Notes: a model not told the origin generated them from the sequence alone. Counted from the stretch's first letter, positions 25,552 to 34,765 are shown. The stretch is 64,000 nucleotides of DNA from JAFDCJ01 sp964527835 (GCA_964527835.1 CAZGNV010000019.1:6851-70850), one strand, 5' to 3'. Made by a program: numbers and translations.

Positions 25552-26979
25552 ATGGCACCCAAAAACCCGGAAGAAAGAATCAAGCCGTTTCGGCTGGTCA
25601 AATATTTCACTTTTACCGGCCTGGGCATTATTTTTCTGGTCATCATCATCCTGTCCATGTTGAACACCCACTGGGTGCGCTCCATGCAGCGCAAAAAAAG
25701 CGAGGACCTTGCCCACAGCCTGATTGAAAATTTAAACCACCAGGTGTTCGTCCAGTTCATTGTCCCGACCCGGGTCATATTCGGCAAAATCCAGTTGCGC
25801 AATCCGGAGCAGTTTGAACGCATGGACCATGTCGTGCGCAGCACCCTGCACAGCTTCAAGGTCAAGGCGCTCAACATTTACAACCTGGACAACCGCATTT
25901 CCTATAGTTTTGACCCGGAGCTGGTGGGCCGTAAAAATTTCGGCGGTAGCGGATACCAGCTGGCACGGGAAGGCAAAACGACATCCCGGCTGGTCCAGCG
26001 GGGGAATTTTTTAGAAATTTCGCTGGGTTTTCCCAAGGAAGTCCTGCTGATCACTTACGCTCCCCTGCGCTTTGAAGAGGAACTGGCCAGGCTGACCGGG
26101 CCGGTGCTGGGCGTCGTCGAGGTGGTCCAGGATCTGTCCGAAGATTATCAGGCCATTTTCAGAATCCAGATCCTGGTGGTGATTACCAGCACCGGGATGC
26201 TGGGAGCGCTTTTTGTCGCCCTCATTTTTGTGGTCAAGCGCGGTGAGAGCATTATCCAGAGACGCGCCCAGGACCGGCTGCGGCTCAAAGAACGGCTGAA
26301 CCAGGCCGAGCGGCTTTCCGCCCTGGGAGAGATGACCGCCGGGATATCCCATGAAATCCGCAATCCGCTGGGGATCATTCGCAGTTCAGCCGAACTGCTG
26401 AAAAAGAAAATCACCCGTTTCGATCCCGCAAACACCATGCCGGATATCATCATCGAAGAAGCCAGCCGCCTCAACCGCATCATCACGGATTTTATTAACT
26501 TTGCCAAACCCCGGGATCCGAACCTGAGCCCCTGCCGGATTGAAGACGTGCTTGAAAAAAACATTACCTTCCTGGCCCCCCGGATAAAAGAAAAGGGCTA
26601 TTTGATCAAAAAAAACCATCCCAATTCACTGCCGCCGATTCAGGCCGATGCGGCGATGCTCTACCAGTCATTTCTCAATATTCTGATCAACGCCATGCAG
26701 GCGATGCCCGATGGCGGCACCATTGAAATCGAGACCCGCGCGACCCGCAAATCCGTGACCATCAATTTTGAGGATCATGGACCGGGAATCCCGGAAGCCG
26801 CGCTGAAAAAAATCTGGGATCCTTTTTTTACCACCAAGGAAACGGGCTCCGGACTGGGGCTGGGCATCGTTAAGAACATCATCGAATCCCACGGCGGCAG
26901 CATCCGGATTGAAAACCGCAAACAGGGCGGCACCCGGGTCAGTGTGGAACTGCCGGTGGAAGGAGCTGATCGTGAATGA
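25552..26979 (+). CDS. PilS/NtrB-like membrane sensor histidine kinase
   Basis: This 475-residue kinase has a first membrane helix (~residues 17-38, FTGLGIIFLVIIILSMLN), an extracytoplasmic sensor region (~40-200) and a second helix (~205-228). The HisKA box AERLSALGEMTAGISHEIRN contains the phospho-acceptor His. The HATPase domain has NILINAMQAMPDGG, EDHGPGI and GSGLGLGIVKNI. It phosphorylates the sigma54-type regulator encoded next. Position opposite the pilus operon suggests a PilS role controlling pilin or pilus genes, but the classical six-helix PilS membrane domain is not present, so the link to pili is an inference. The start is the ATG at 25552 (MAPKNPEER). Confidence 0.88.
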   Translation: MAPKNPEERIKPFRLVKYFTFTGLGIIFLVIIILSMLNTHWVRSMQRKKSEDLAHSLIENLNHQVFVQFIVPTRVIFGKIQLRNPEQFERMDHVVRSTLHSFKVKALNIYNLDNRISYSFDPELVGRKNFGGSGYQLAREGKTTSRLVQRGNFLEISLGFPKEVLLITYAPLRFEEELARLTGPVLGVVEVVQDLSEDYQAIFRIQILVVITSTGMLGALFVALIFVVKRGESIIQRRAQDRLRLKERLNQAERLSALGEMTAGISHEIRNPLGIIRSSAELLKKKITRFDPANTMPDIIIEEASRLNRIITDFINFAKPRDPNLSPCRIEDVLEKNITFLAPRIKEKGYLIKKNHPNSLPPIQADAAMLYQSFLNILINAMQAMPDGGTIEIETRATRKSVTINFEDHGPGIPEAALKKIWDPFFTTKETGSGLGLGIVKNIIESHGGSIRIENRKQGGTRVSVELPVEGADRE

Positions 26980-27023
26980 GGAACAAATCCCTGTAACCTG
27001 GTGTACGGAGAAAGGCACAACCC

Positions 27024-28406
27024 ATGGAAACCATCCTGGTGGTAGATGACGAAAAAAACTACCTGCTGGTGCTGTCGGCGATCCTGGAAGATGAGGGCTA
27101 CGAGGTCATTACCGCCTTGAACGGGCCGCAGGCCCTCGAAATTCAGAAGGCCTCCGAACTCGACCTGATTCTCACCGACATGAAAATGCCCGGTATGGAC
27201 GGCATTGAGCTGCTGGAAAAGGCCAAGGCCATCGACCCGGACCTGCCGGTGATCATGATGACCGCCCACGGGACAGTGGACAAAGCTGTGGAGGCCATGC
27301 AAAAAGGCGCCTACAGTTATCTGCTCAAGCCCTTCGACAATGAACGGTTGATCCTGTATGTCAAAAAAGCGATTGCCATGTTCCAGGTCGTCAAGGAAAA
27401 CCGGCGCCTGCGTGATGAGATAAAATCCCAATACCGTTTCGGCAATTTCATTGGCAAAAGCAAGGCCATGCAGGATGTCTTTGACACCATCCGCAAGGTC
27501 GCCCCTTCCAGCGCCACCGTGCTCGTCGAGGGGCCCAGCGGCACGGGAAAGGAGTTGGTGGCCAAATCAATTCACTTCAACAGCCCGCGCCGGGACAAAC
27601 CGTTTATTGCCGTCAACTGCTCGGCACTGGCCGAGAACCTGCTGGAAAGTGAGCTGTTCGGCCATGAAAAAGGCGCTTTTACCGGTGCAGTGGCCAGCAA
27701 AAAGGGCCGCTTCGAGTTGGCCGATTCCGGGACCCTGTTTCTGGATGAAATCGGGGAATTGTCTCCCAATCTCCAGGTCAAGCTGTTGCGGGTGCTGCAG
27801 GAAAAAAGCTTTGAGCGCGTTGGAGGGGTACGGCCCATCGCGGTGAACATTCGCGTCATCGCGGCCACCAACAAGGACTTAAAACAGGAGATGGCCGGCG
27901 GTCGTTTTCGCGAGGATCTCTATTACCGGCTCAATGTGGTGCACATCGTCCTGCCGCCTTTAAAAGACCGCCGGGAGGATATCCGGCTGCTGGTCAACCA
28001 TTTCCTGGAAAAATATGCTTCCGAACGCCAGCATGCCGTGCCGATCAAAGGCCTCGACCAGGAAGTGCAACGGCTGTTTGATGATTACAGCTGGCCCGGC
28101 AATGTGCGCGAGCTTGAAAACCTGATCGAGCGGGTGATGATTCTGTGCCCCGGCGACATCATCCGGGTGTCCGACCTGCCCCAGGGTTTTCGGGACAATG
28201 TCTACAACACCCTGCATCTGGACGGCATTCCTGCCAATGCCGGGCTGTCTGAAACCCTGGCCATGGTTGAAAAGGCGATGATTGAAAGAGCGCTGAAAAT
28301 GGCAAACAACGTCCAGACCCAGGCGGCGGCCATGCTCGGCATCGGCAAAAGCGGATTGAATCAGAAAATCAAGAAATACCACCTGGACAGCGGTTCAAAA
28401 GACTGA
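27024..28406 (+). CDS. PilR/NtrC-like sigma54-dependent response regulator
   Basis: This 460-residue regulator has a receiver domain (1-120; Asp in DLILTDMKMPGMDG), an AAA+ domain (Walker A EGPSGTGKELVAKSIH, an intact GAFTGA loop in GHEKGAFTGAVASKK, Walker B TLFLDEIGEL) and a C-terminal Fis-type HTH (NVQTQAAAMLGIGKSGLNQK). It should activate sigma54 promoters after phosphorylation by the upstream kinase, whose stop lies 44 bp before. The target genes are not shown here; the neighbouring pilus operon is a candidate. Its stop is 1 bp from the end of the convergent TPR gene. Confidence 0.92.
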   Translation: METILVVDDEKNYLLVLSAILEDEGYEVITALNGPQALEIQKASELDLILTDMKMPGMDGIELLEKAKAIDPDLPVIMMTAHGTVDKAVEAMQKGAYSYLLKPFDNERLILYVKKAIAMFQVVKENRRLRDEIKSQYRFGNFIGKSKAMQDVFDTIRKVAPSSATVLVEGPSGTGKELVAKSIHFNSPRRDKPFIAVNCSALAENLLESELFGHEKGAFTGAVASKKGRFELADSGTLFLDEIGELSPNLQVKLLRVLQEKSFERVGGVRPIAVNIRVIAATNKDLKQEMAGGRFREDLYYRLNVVHIVLPPLKDRREDIRLLVNHFLEKYASERQHAVPIKGLDQEVQRLFDDYSWPGNVRELENLIERVMILCPGDIIRVSDLPQGFRDNVYNTLHLDGIPANAGLSETLAMVEKAMIERALKMANNVQTQAAAMLGIGKSGLNQKIKKYHLDSGSKD

Positions 28407-28407
28407 G

Positions 28408-29097
28408 TCAGCCCGCCATCCGTTCTTTGACCAGGTCAATGTAAATAAAATCCGGGTAGTCGGCCAGAATGCGGGCAAACATCTGCCGGCTTTTTTCAGT
28501 TTGTCCCTGCTTGTCGTAAAGCCAGCCCAGATGATACAGGGCCTCCCCCTTCAGATAGGCTTCGGGGGCCGCGGCAAGTCTTTCAAAATAACCGATTGCT
28601 CCGGCCGTATCCTGCAGTTGCTCACAGGCATATCCCAGGCTGGCGAGAATCTGGCCGGTAATCATCGGCCACTCCTGAAAATCACCCAGCGCCGTGGTAT
28701 ACAGCTCAATGGCCTGCCTGTACTTTCCAGCCTCATAGCAGATGTTGGCGTAGACCAGCCGGGCCAGCTTGCCGCTCTGGCGGCTGCCGTACTTGTCTAA
28801 AAGCAAATCGAAATCTGCGGCCACTGCCCGGTAGGCCGCCTGCGCGTCGGCACTGCCTTTTGCCTGCAGATATTTGTCCACACTGCGGTCGAGCAGGGCC
28901 GAAGCGTTGCTTTCGGAGCGGATTAAGTACAGGCGAAACCCGGAAAGCACAACTGCCAGCAAGACAATAATTCCCAGCGCCCAGGTCAACTGGGTCTGAT
29001 ACTCGCGGGCCAGACCTATCGCCTTGGCGGTGAGGGTCAAAAATTCATCGGGTTCCTTTAGCAGTTCCTTGCGGGTCTTTTTGCGTTTTTTCGCCAT
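28408..29097 (-). CDS. YfgM-like membrane-anchored TPR protein
   Basis: This 229-residue protein has a basic cytoplasmic N-terminus (MAKKRKKTRKELLKEPDEF), a single membrane helix (TWALGIIVLLAVVLSGFRLYL, ~40-60) and a C-terminal TPR-type helical region (~95-225; GYACEQLQDTAGAIGYFERL, HLGWLYDKQGQTEKSRQMF). The layout resembles YfgM, an inner-membrane ancillary subunit near the Sec translocon that works with periplasmic chaperones, but the similarity is of layout only. It is separated from the PfkB kinase gene upstream by about 55 bp and is probably co-transcribed with it. Confidence 0.8.
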   Translation of the reverse strand: MAKKRKKTRKELLKEPDEFLTLTAKAIGLAREYQTQLTWALGIIVLLAVVLSGFRLYLIRSESNASALLDRSVDKYLQAKGSADAQAAYRAVAADFDLLLDKYGSRQSGKLARLVYANICYEAGKYRQAIELYTTALGDFQEWPMITGQILASLGYACEQLQDTAGAIGYFERLAAAPEAYLKGEALYHLGWLYDKQGQTEKSRQMFARILADYPDFIYIDLVKERMAG

Positions 29098-29151
29098 TGC
29101 GCCTCCATGTCGTTCAGGCAGCCCCGGCGGGATGCAGGCGGCCCCGTTTTT

Positions 29152-30174
29152 TCAAGCACCTTTATATTGATTCATCTGCGCCAGCAATTCATGGATTCGT
29201 TCCCATCCCTGCTCGGGGATATTGGCGCCCACCACCCGGCAGACCTCCCAGCCGCAGGCCGAACCCAACTGGCCGCATTTTTCCAGCGGCAGTCCCTGGA
29301 CCAGTCCGTACAAAAACCCGGCCGCCCACAGGTCCCCCGCACCGGTGGTGTCCACCACCGCACCGTCGCCCATGGCCTCAACGGCAATGGTCTCGCCCCC
29401 ATGGGCGATGTAGCTGCCGCGGGCGCCGACTTTCACCACGGCGATTTGCGCCTTTTCGGCCAGCGCCTGCACCGCCTGGCGTTCATCCGCATGCCCGGTA
29501 AAGGCCCTGGCCTCGTCTTCGTTGGCAATCAGGATATCCACGTAAGCGTCGACGAGTTCTGTGAGCAGCTGCCCGGCCTCTTCAACCACCGTGAAACTGG
29601 CCAGGTCCAGCGACACCCGGGCCCCGGCCGTTTTGGCGGCCGCGGCGGCCGCCTGGATTAAATCCGGCTTAAACAGCAGGTAGCCTTCAATGTGAACAAT
29701 GGCGGCATCTTCAAACCACCGGGATGCAATTTCCTCGGGCCGGGTTTCTGCCGCAGCGCCCAGAAAAGTGAACATGGAGCGTTGGGCGTCCGGTGTAATG
29801 ATGGACAAAGCGCGCCCGGTGGGAGAATCGGAGCGCAGCAGGGCGGGCTGCACATTGTTGCGGCGCAGGTCGTTTTCGAACAGCTGCCCCATCTTCCCGT
29901 TGCCGCATTTGCCCACGAAACGGGCGGCGCCCCCCAGTTTGCCGACTCCCACAATGGTGTTGCAGGCCGAACCGCCCGGCACAACGTGCGGGGTGCCCGA
30001 TGCCAGCGCCAGGGTCCGTTCAATGTGTTCTTTGTCCACCAGGATCATGCCGCCCTTGGCGGCCCCGGTGCGCACCAAAAAATCATCATCTTCGTGGGTC
30101 AGGATGTCCACCAGGGCCGAACCGATGCCGGCGATCACCTGACGCTCTTTTTCCACAAACCGCTTTTTTCCCAT
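29152..30174 (-). CDS. PfkB-family sugar/nucleoside kinase, adenosine kinase-like
   Basis: This cytoplasmic ribokinase-fold kinase of 340 residues has the first PfkB signature as VPGGSACNTIVGVGKLGG and the second as VDTTGAGDLWAAGFLYG, with the catalytic Asp in GAGD. The N-terminal IAGIGSALVDIL and the substrate lid region are typical of adenosine/ribokinase-like members. The phosphate acceptor cannot be assigned from motifs alone. The ATG at 30174 (MGKKRFVEKERQ) is used: an open frame extends up to 30474 but would run over the SH3 gene and holds no conserved residues. A single arm of the dispersed repeat lies directly upstream (30222-30272). Confidence 0.9.
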   Translation of the reverse strand: MGKKRFVEKERQVIAGIGSALVDILTHEDDDFLVRTGAAKGGMILVDKEHIERTLALASGTPHVVPGGSACNTIVGVGKLGGAARFVGKCGNGKMGQLFENDLRRNNVQPALLRSDSPTGRALSIITPDAQRSMFTFLGAAAETRPEEIASRWFEDAAIVHIEGYLLFKPDLIQAAAAAAKTAGARVSLDLASFTVVEEAGQLLTELVDAYVDILIANEDEARAFTGHADERQAVQALAEKAQIAVVKVGARGSYIAHGGETIAVEAMGDGAVVDTTGAGDLWAAGFLYGLVQGLPLEKCGQLGSACGWEVCRVVGANIPEQGWERIHELLAQMNQYKGA

Positions 30175-30221
30175 ATCCGCTTTCTTCAAAATCCGATCTG
30201 CAGCGCTTTCAACCTTGACGG

Positions 30222-30272
30222 TCCCGAAAAGGCTTGCCAGGCAAGAAAATTTGACTCTTTGCGGGTTTATCA
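30222..30272. repeat. dispersed palindromic repeat, single-arm fragment D
   Basis: CCCGAAAAGGCTTGCCAGGC followed by AAGAAAATTTGACTC and a TTGCGGGTTTATCA end matches one terminal arm of the complete repeats, in the reverse sense to fragment C. The partner arm is absent. Confidence 0.65.
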
Positions 30273-30322
30273 ATATCGATGGGTGAACCCGTACTTGCTC
30301 AAGCAAGTCTTGGCGGGAATTG

Positions 30323-30754
30323 TCACCAGACCAGCGAATCGTGGATCCAGCCCCGGTCGCCGTCGGCGTGCTCCACCTGCAGCCAGCGTCCCTTGCGTTT
30401 GATGACCTTGAACGGAATTCCCTTTTCAACGGTAAAAAGAACGCGCTCCCGGGTGCTGGGTCCGGACCGGACATTACACAGATCCTTTTTGGTGATCACC
30501 GCCGGAATTTTACCCAGCAGGGATTTGTGCACCCAGCCGCGATCGCCCTCGAAGTCACGAAACTGGCACCAGGAACCGGACGTGTCGATAATGAACAGCG
30601 GGTGATATTTTTCGACTTTCCACAGAACATCATACCCGGTGCCGGGCCCGGAACGGATGTTGGCCACCGGCGCGGTGACGGTCATGCGCTGGGCCATTGC
30701 AGCCCCAGCACTGAAGACAATCAGTAAAACCAGTATGAATCGCAAGCATCTCAT
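30323..30754 (-). CDS. secreted protein with two bacterial SH3 domains
   Basis: This 143-residue protein has a signal peptide (LRFILVLLIVFSAGAAMAQ) followed by two tandem SH3b domains. Each shows the ANIRSGPGTGYDVLWKVEK / CNVRSGPSTRERVLFTVEK pattern and ends with GDRGWVHKSLL / GDRGWIHDSLV. Such domains bind peptidoglycan or proteins in the periplasm. No catalytic domain is attached, so it may be a wall-binding or scaffold protein. The start is the ATG at 30754. It is on the same strand as its neighbours but is separated from them by 150 bp and 113 bp. Confidence 0.87.
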   Translation of the reverse strand: MRCLRFILVLLIVFSAGAAMAQRMTVTAPVANIRSGPGTGYDVLWKVEKYHPLFIIDTSGSWCQFRDFEGDRGWVHKSLLGKIPAVITKKDLCNVRSGPSTRERVLFTVEKGIPFKVIKRKGRWLQVEHADGDRGWIHDSLVW

Positions 30755-30867
30755 CGTGTTTGCCCCGGTCTGAATATAAAAATAATATTATACACGGCCC
30801 GGCACCCCATGTCCATAGCTGACCGCCTGGGCAGCCCCTGCACATCCCATCACCAGCGGCCGACGCA

Positions 30868-31503
30868 TCAGGCCGCAAAAAATTCGACATCCGGCAGCTG
30901 CACGCAGGTCAGGCTGTTGCCGTAGACCGCACCGGTGTCGATCCCGATCTTGTTTGGCTCCACCAGGGGTTTGCTCAGGGGGGTGTGGCCGAATATCACC
31001 TGCTTGCCGAAATCGTATTGGCTGTATATAAATTTATCCCGGATCCACAACAGATCTTCGGTGTCCTGGGCTTCCAGCGGCACCCGGGGCCGCAGCCCGG
31101 CATGCACGAAGATATACGCATCGGTTTCGTAATACAGGCGCAGGGATTTGAAAAACTGCAGGTGCTCAGGTGGAATCGGATACAGATCGGAATGCACGGG
31201 CCGGCGCAGGTAGCTGTCGAGGGTTTGCTGGCCGCCATTGAGCAGGTAGGTCATCCGGTCGGTGCCGTCCAGGTATTTTTCCAGCATATCCTCATGGTTG
31301 CCCTTCAGAAAGACCACTCCCGGTGCCCGCTTTTTCAGATCCACCAGGTAGTCGACCACCCCGATGGAGTTCGGCCCCCGGTCGATGTAATCACCGATAA
31401 ACACCAGGATATCGCGGGAAAAATCAACCGGGATGATTTCCATCAGTGTGCGCAGCCGGTCGTCGCACCCGTGAATGTCGCCGATGGCAAATATTTTTTC
31501 CAT
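30868..31503 (-). CDS. PPP-type metallophosphoesterase (serine/threonine phosphatase-like)
   Basis: This 211-residue cytoplasmic enzyme has the full calcineurin-like motif set: IGDIHGCDDRL, FIGDYIDRGPNS and LKGNHEDML, plus downstream His motifs FVHAGLRPRVP and IFGHTPLSKP. These residues bind a two-metal centre. PPP relatives of this size (ApaH/PrpE-like) hydrolyse phosphoproteins or dinucleoside polyphosphates; which one applies is not clear. The start at 31503 (MEKIFAIGDIHG) is chosen because the first motif must be close to the N-terminus and it begins 8 bp after the stop of the radical SAM gene, so the two genes form an operon. Confidence 0.92.
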   Translation of the reverse strand: MEKIFAIGDIHGCDDRLRTLMEIIPVDFSRDILVFIGDYIDRGPNSIGVVDYLVDLKKRAPGVVFLKGNHEDMLEKYLDGTDRMTYLLNGGQQTLDSYLRRPVHSDLYPIPPEHLQFFKSLRLYYETDAYIFVHAGLRPRVPLEAQDTEDLLWIRDKFIYSQYDFGKQVIFGHTPLSKPLVEPNKIGIDTGAVYGNSLTCVQLPDVEFFAA

Positions 31504-31510
31504 GGGTTCA

Positions 31511-32440
31511 TTACCCGAACATGCCCCGGGGCCCATCGAGCCGGGTGATGCCTTCCTGCCGGGCCAGGCGCACCGCCTGGTGGTATTCGGCGGGCGAAAG
31601 GACTTCGCCCAGCCCGTCGACTTCGCCGGCCCGGCCGCAGGGGCGATACTGGGACATGACGTTAATGTAGCTGTTGGCGGAAACGTTGTGAGCGATGAAA
31701 TGCATGACCTGCCGGGTGCCGGCCAGCCCCCCGGGCAAAACCAGGTGGCGGATCAGCAGTCCGCGCCGGGCGATGCCGGCGGCATCCACCTCAAGATCAC
31801 CGACCTGCCGGTGCATCTCCACCACGGCCCGTTGGACCACCTGGGGATAATCGGCCGCCTCACAGCAACGCTGGGCGATATGCGAATCCCAGAATTTAAA
31901 GTCCGGCATATAGATGTCCACCACCGAATCGAGCAGTTTCAGGGTTGACACCCGGTCATAGCCGCCGGTGTTGAATACCAGGGGAACTGAAAGTCCGTCG
32001 GGCACTGCCGCCTCGACGGCCGACAGGATCTGGGGGACCACGTGGGAGGGGCTGACAAAATTGATATTATGGCAGCCCTGGTTTTGCAGCTCGAGCATGA
32101 TGTCGGCCAGCTGTCGATCGGAAACCGGCCGCCCGCAACCTTCATGACTGATGTCATAATTTTGACAAAACAGGCACATCAGGTTGCAGTGGGTGAAAAA
32201 AATGGTCCCCGAGCCATGGGTGCCGACCAGCGGCCGCTCTTCGCCGAAATGCGGCCCCCAGCTTGACACCCAGGCCTGCTCGGCAGTTTTGCAAATGCCG
32301 GTTTCCCCCGCCAGCCGGTCAACGCCGCACCTGCGGGGGCAAAGCGTGCAGGCAGACAAAAACTGACGGGCTTTGGCCGCCTGTTTGCGAAGCCGCCCTT
32401 TTTCAAAGGCCCGGATATAGGCCGGCTCAAATGCTGACAT
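31511..32440 (-). CDS. radical SAM protein, PflA-like (COG1313 type)
   Basis: This 309-residue radical SAM protein carries the 4Fe-4S cluster motif CNLMCLFCQNYDIS (CxxxCxxC). An additional N-terminal Cys group, CTLCPRRCGVD followed by GICKT, is typical of PflA-like activating-enzyme relatives. The remaining body shows FVSPSHVVPQIL and PDFKFWDS, as in this family. The substrate is not known for this group, although a glycyl radical enzyme-activating or protein-modifying role is often suspected. It is followed at 8 bp by the phosphoesterase gene, and the Fur-FeoA gene lies 89 bp upstream on the same strand. Confidence 0.9.
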   Translation of the reverse strand: MSAFEPAYIRAFEKGRLRKQAAKARQFLSACTLCPRRCGVDRLAGETGICKTAEQAWVSSWGPHFGEERPLVGTHGSGTIFFTHCNLMCLFCQNYDISHEGCGRPVSDRQLADIMLELQNQGCHNINFVSPSHVVPQILSAVEAAVPDGLSVPLVFNTGGYDRVSTLKLLDSVVDIYMPDFKFWDSHIAQRCCEAADYPQVVQRAVVEMHRQVGDLEVDAAGIARRGLLIRHLVLPGGLAGTRQVMHFIAHNVSANSYINVMSQYRPCGRAGEVDGLGEVLSPAEYHQAVRLARQEGITRLDGPRGMFG

Positions 32441-32529
32441 GCCTCATTCCGAAAGTTTCCCTGGCCGCTACCTGCGGCAGCAGGATTTACCTTCACCTTA
32501 ATGTTGCCAAAGCCGGAGGGCTTCAGCCG

Positions 32530-33207
32530 TCACGGGCTGTCCGGTTCCACCATGATTTTTTCGGCCAGCCCTCGTCCCAGAACATAGCGTTTCAGGTCCA
32601 CCGCGATGGCTAGCTGCCCCTGGCTGTTGTTGGTAATCACCTCAACCTTGTCCCCGATGCGCAGGCCCATGGTCAACAGGCGCATCCTGGCGCCGGAGCC
32701 CCCCGTGATCTCTTTGATCACCAGGCGTTCTCCCTGCTTGGCGGCCGCCAGCGGGATCAGGCTGATGCGCTCCTGCAGGCACTCGGCACAAATCCCGTAA
32801 ATTTCAAGTTTGTGCTGAAGCATGTGAAATCCCCGGGTGGCGGCAATGGAAAGCTGCAGCTGCTCGATGCGCTCTTCTTCGAATTCGATGATCTTGCGGC
32901 ACTTGGTACAGATCAGGTGATCATGATGCTGGCCCAGGTGCAGGTGTTCGTAACGCACGGTCCCATTGTCAAAACTGCTTTTGCGGGCAAAGCCGAAGCG
33001 GCACATCAGCTTCATGGTTTCGGCGACAAATTCAGGGGTCAGCTGCCACCCGTTGCTCTCCAGCAGCTGCATCAACTCGGCCAGGGTCACATGTTTTTCA
33101 GTCTGCAGAAAAGCTTCCAGGACCTTGAAGCGGTCCTCGAAATTATCGATGTGCTCCTGCTTGAACAGTTTTTTGAACTGCTGTTTTTCCTGTAAATGAA
33201 TGTGCAT
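32530..33207 (-). CDS. Fur-family metal regulator fused to a C-terminal FeoA domain
   Basis: The N-terminal ~145 residues form a Fur-type regulator: a winged helix (FKVLEAFLQTEKHVTLAELM), a metal/dimer region with HLHLGQHHDHLICTKC and a second CxxC as GICAEC. The C-terminal ~75 residues form a FeoA (SH3-like) domain: LAAAKQGERLVIKEI, MGLRIGDKVEVI and VDLKRYVLGRGLAEKIMV. The regulator probably senses Fe or Zn, and the FeoA part may change metal sensing or interact with FeoB. FeoA is commonly fused to DtxR-type regulators; fusion to a Fur domain is less usual. The ATG at 33207 is used; a TTG at 33213 is the alternative. No feoB is in this window. Confidence 0.88.
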   Translation of the reverse strand: MHIHLQEKQQFKKLFKQEHIDNFEDRFKVLEAFLQTEKHVTLAELMQLLESNGWQLTPEFVAETMKLMCRFGFARKSSFDNGTVRYEHLHLGQHHDHLICTKCRKIIEFEEERIEQLQLSIAATRGFHMLQHKLEIYGICAECLQERISLIPLAAAKQGERLVIKEITGGSGARMRLLTMGLRIGDKVEVITNNSQGQLAIAVDLKRYVLGRGLAEKIMVEPDSP

Positions 33208-33228
33208 CGTCAATTCGCACCAGGAGAT

Positions 33229-33471
33229 TCAACGGCTGGGCCCGGGAAGATCCAGGGTGGTGCAGCTTCCACCGGGACAGGAACGGGTCTGGACCCGCGG
33301 GGCTTCGCCCCCGGAGCCGCTGCGGACGCTGTGGCTGGAAACACTGAGAACGCGTTCGAACTCTTCGGACTTGCACTTGGGACAGCGCATCTCCACCGGA
33401 TCGTCACGGTTGACCACCAGAAGTTCAAAACAATCGTCGCACTTGAGGCATCTGAATTCATATATGGGCAT
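33229..33471 (-). CDS. FmdB-family zinc ribbon protein
   Basis: This 80-residue protein starts with MPIYEFRCLKCDDCFELL and has the second Cys pair in RCPKCKSEEFERVLS, giving a CxxC...CxxC zinc ribbon, the FmdB/CxxC_CXXC_SSSS family. The C-terminal tail is Gly/Ser-rich and contains two further Cys (SCPGGSCT). The function of the family is uncertain: it is named for a formamidase gene cluster regulator. It is 15 bp upstream of the Fur-FeoA gene start and probably in the same operon. The start ATG is at 33471. Confidence 0.87.
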   Translation of the reverse strand: MPIYEFRCLKCDDCFELLVVNRDDPVEMRCPKCKSEEFERVLSVSSHSVRSGSGGEAPRVQTRSCPGGSCTTLDLPGPSR

Positions 33472-33760
33472 GTTGGGTTCCTTTGCACTGACGTTAACTT
33501 CGCATTTTCTAATATTATTTATCCGGCACCAATTGTCAAGCCAACGGATGCATTCGGCGGCAACTGCAGCGTTGATTCTGGATCAAATCCTTGGGTATTC
33601 CCGGCAACCTTAATTGTCCGTGGCCAACAAAATGCTTGCTTTTTTGAAAGTGTGTTTGCTTTTCACATCATTTACAATAAAATTAAAATGACGATCTTGA
33701 AACCTGGTTCATATTTTGCGTTGATTGGGTTTCACGATTGAAATGAGGAGGGACTAAAGC

Positions 33761-34765
33761 ATGCCCCACCAGCGCTATGAGCGAAGACTGCCGCCGGAAT
33801 CGCAAATCGAGGAATGCACACCGGCCGTGATGGCACTGCGCGAAAGCGAGAACAACTTCCGTGCCCTGGCTGAAAACGCCAATGACGGAATCATTCTGAT
33901 TGCCGGCAAGGGGAAGTTTGTCTATGCCAACAAGCGGTTTGCAAAAATATCCGGTTACAGTGTTTCAACTTTGCTGAAATACGGCATCAACAAATTGGTA
34001 CATCCTGCCGAAAAATCGCTCATGTGGAAACGATTCCGCAGGCGCATGGCCGGTGAAAGGGTACCCCATCACTACGAAGCCTCCCTTGTCCATAAATCCG
34101 GCCGGGTTGTTCCCATCGAGGTAAGTGGTTCCAGAACCACCTGGTACGGAAAGCCCGCCGCACTGATAATCATCCGGGATATTACCCAGCGCAAACTTAT
34201 GGAGGAACAGCTACGCGAGGCCAACGACGAGTTGGAACGCCGGGTGGACCAGCGCACCCTGGAACTCATGGAAGCCGTTGGAGCACTGGAGACAAAACAA
34301 AGAGAGCTGCAGCATCATAAATCGGAGCTGGAAAAAGCCAACCGCCAGCTGGCGGAAACCAATAAAGCACTGGCGATTCTGGCGCGCAACCTGGAGCATG
34401 AAAGGATCGCGGCTGAAAAGAAAATCGCCGCAACCGCCCGCTCCCGGATGCTGCCGATTATCAAGGAACTTCAAAAAGACAGAATCTTTGAAAAACACCG
34501 TGCAGAGCTCGACGAACTGCTGGCCGCATTAAACGCGCTCACCGCCCATTTAAAAAACAGTGGGGGAAAAATGGCGTCCCTGTCCCCTTGCGAATTTCGA
34601 ATTGCCGCCATGATCAAAAACGGCCTGACCAGCCCCCAGATCGCGGCGCTGCTGCACATCTGCCTGGACACGGTCAAGACCCATCGTCGCAACATCCGCA
34701 AAAAAATCGGCATCACCAACTCCAAAAAAAACCTGGCCTCTTACCTGCAAGCGAACATGGAGTGA
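33761..34765 (+). CDS. PAS domain protein with C-terminal LuxR-type HTH
   Basis: This 334-residue cytoplasmic regulator has a PAS domain (~29-142: GIILIAGKGKFVYANKRF, SGRVVPIEVSGS), a long coiled coil (~145-245) and a LuxR/GerE HTH at the C-terminus (~272-334: LSPCEFRIAAMIKNGLTSPQ, HICLDTVKTHRRNIRKKIGI). There is no receiver domain, so the signal must be sensed by the PAS domain itself (redox, light or a small ligand). An unknown secreted protein gene follows on the same strand with 231 bp between; regulation of that gene is a natural but unproven idea. The start is the ATG at 33761 with GAGGAGGGA upstream. Confidence 0.9.
   Translation: MPHQRYERRLPPESQIEECTPAVMALRESENNFRALAENANDGIILIAGKGKFVYANKRFAKISGYSVSTLLKYGINKLVHPAEKSLMWKRFRRRMAGERVPHHYEASLVHKSGRVVPIEVSGSRTTWYGKPAALIIIRDITQRKLMEEQLREANDELERRVDQRTLELMEAVGALETKQRELQHHKSELEKANRQLAETNKALAILARNLEHERIAAEKKIAATARSRMLPIIKELQKDRIFEKHRAELDELLAALNALTAHLKNSGGKMASLSPCEFRIAAMIKNGLTSPQIAALLHICLDTVKTHRRNIRKKIGITNSKKNLASYLQANME

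Noticed and set aside
30175..30474. 100-residue N-terminal extension of the PfkB-family kinase
   Set aside because: It overlaps the SH3-domain gene and contains a repeat fragment; the conserved kinase starts at 30174.
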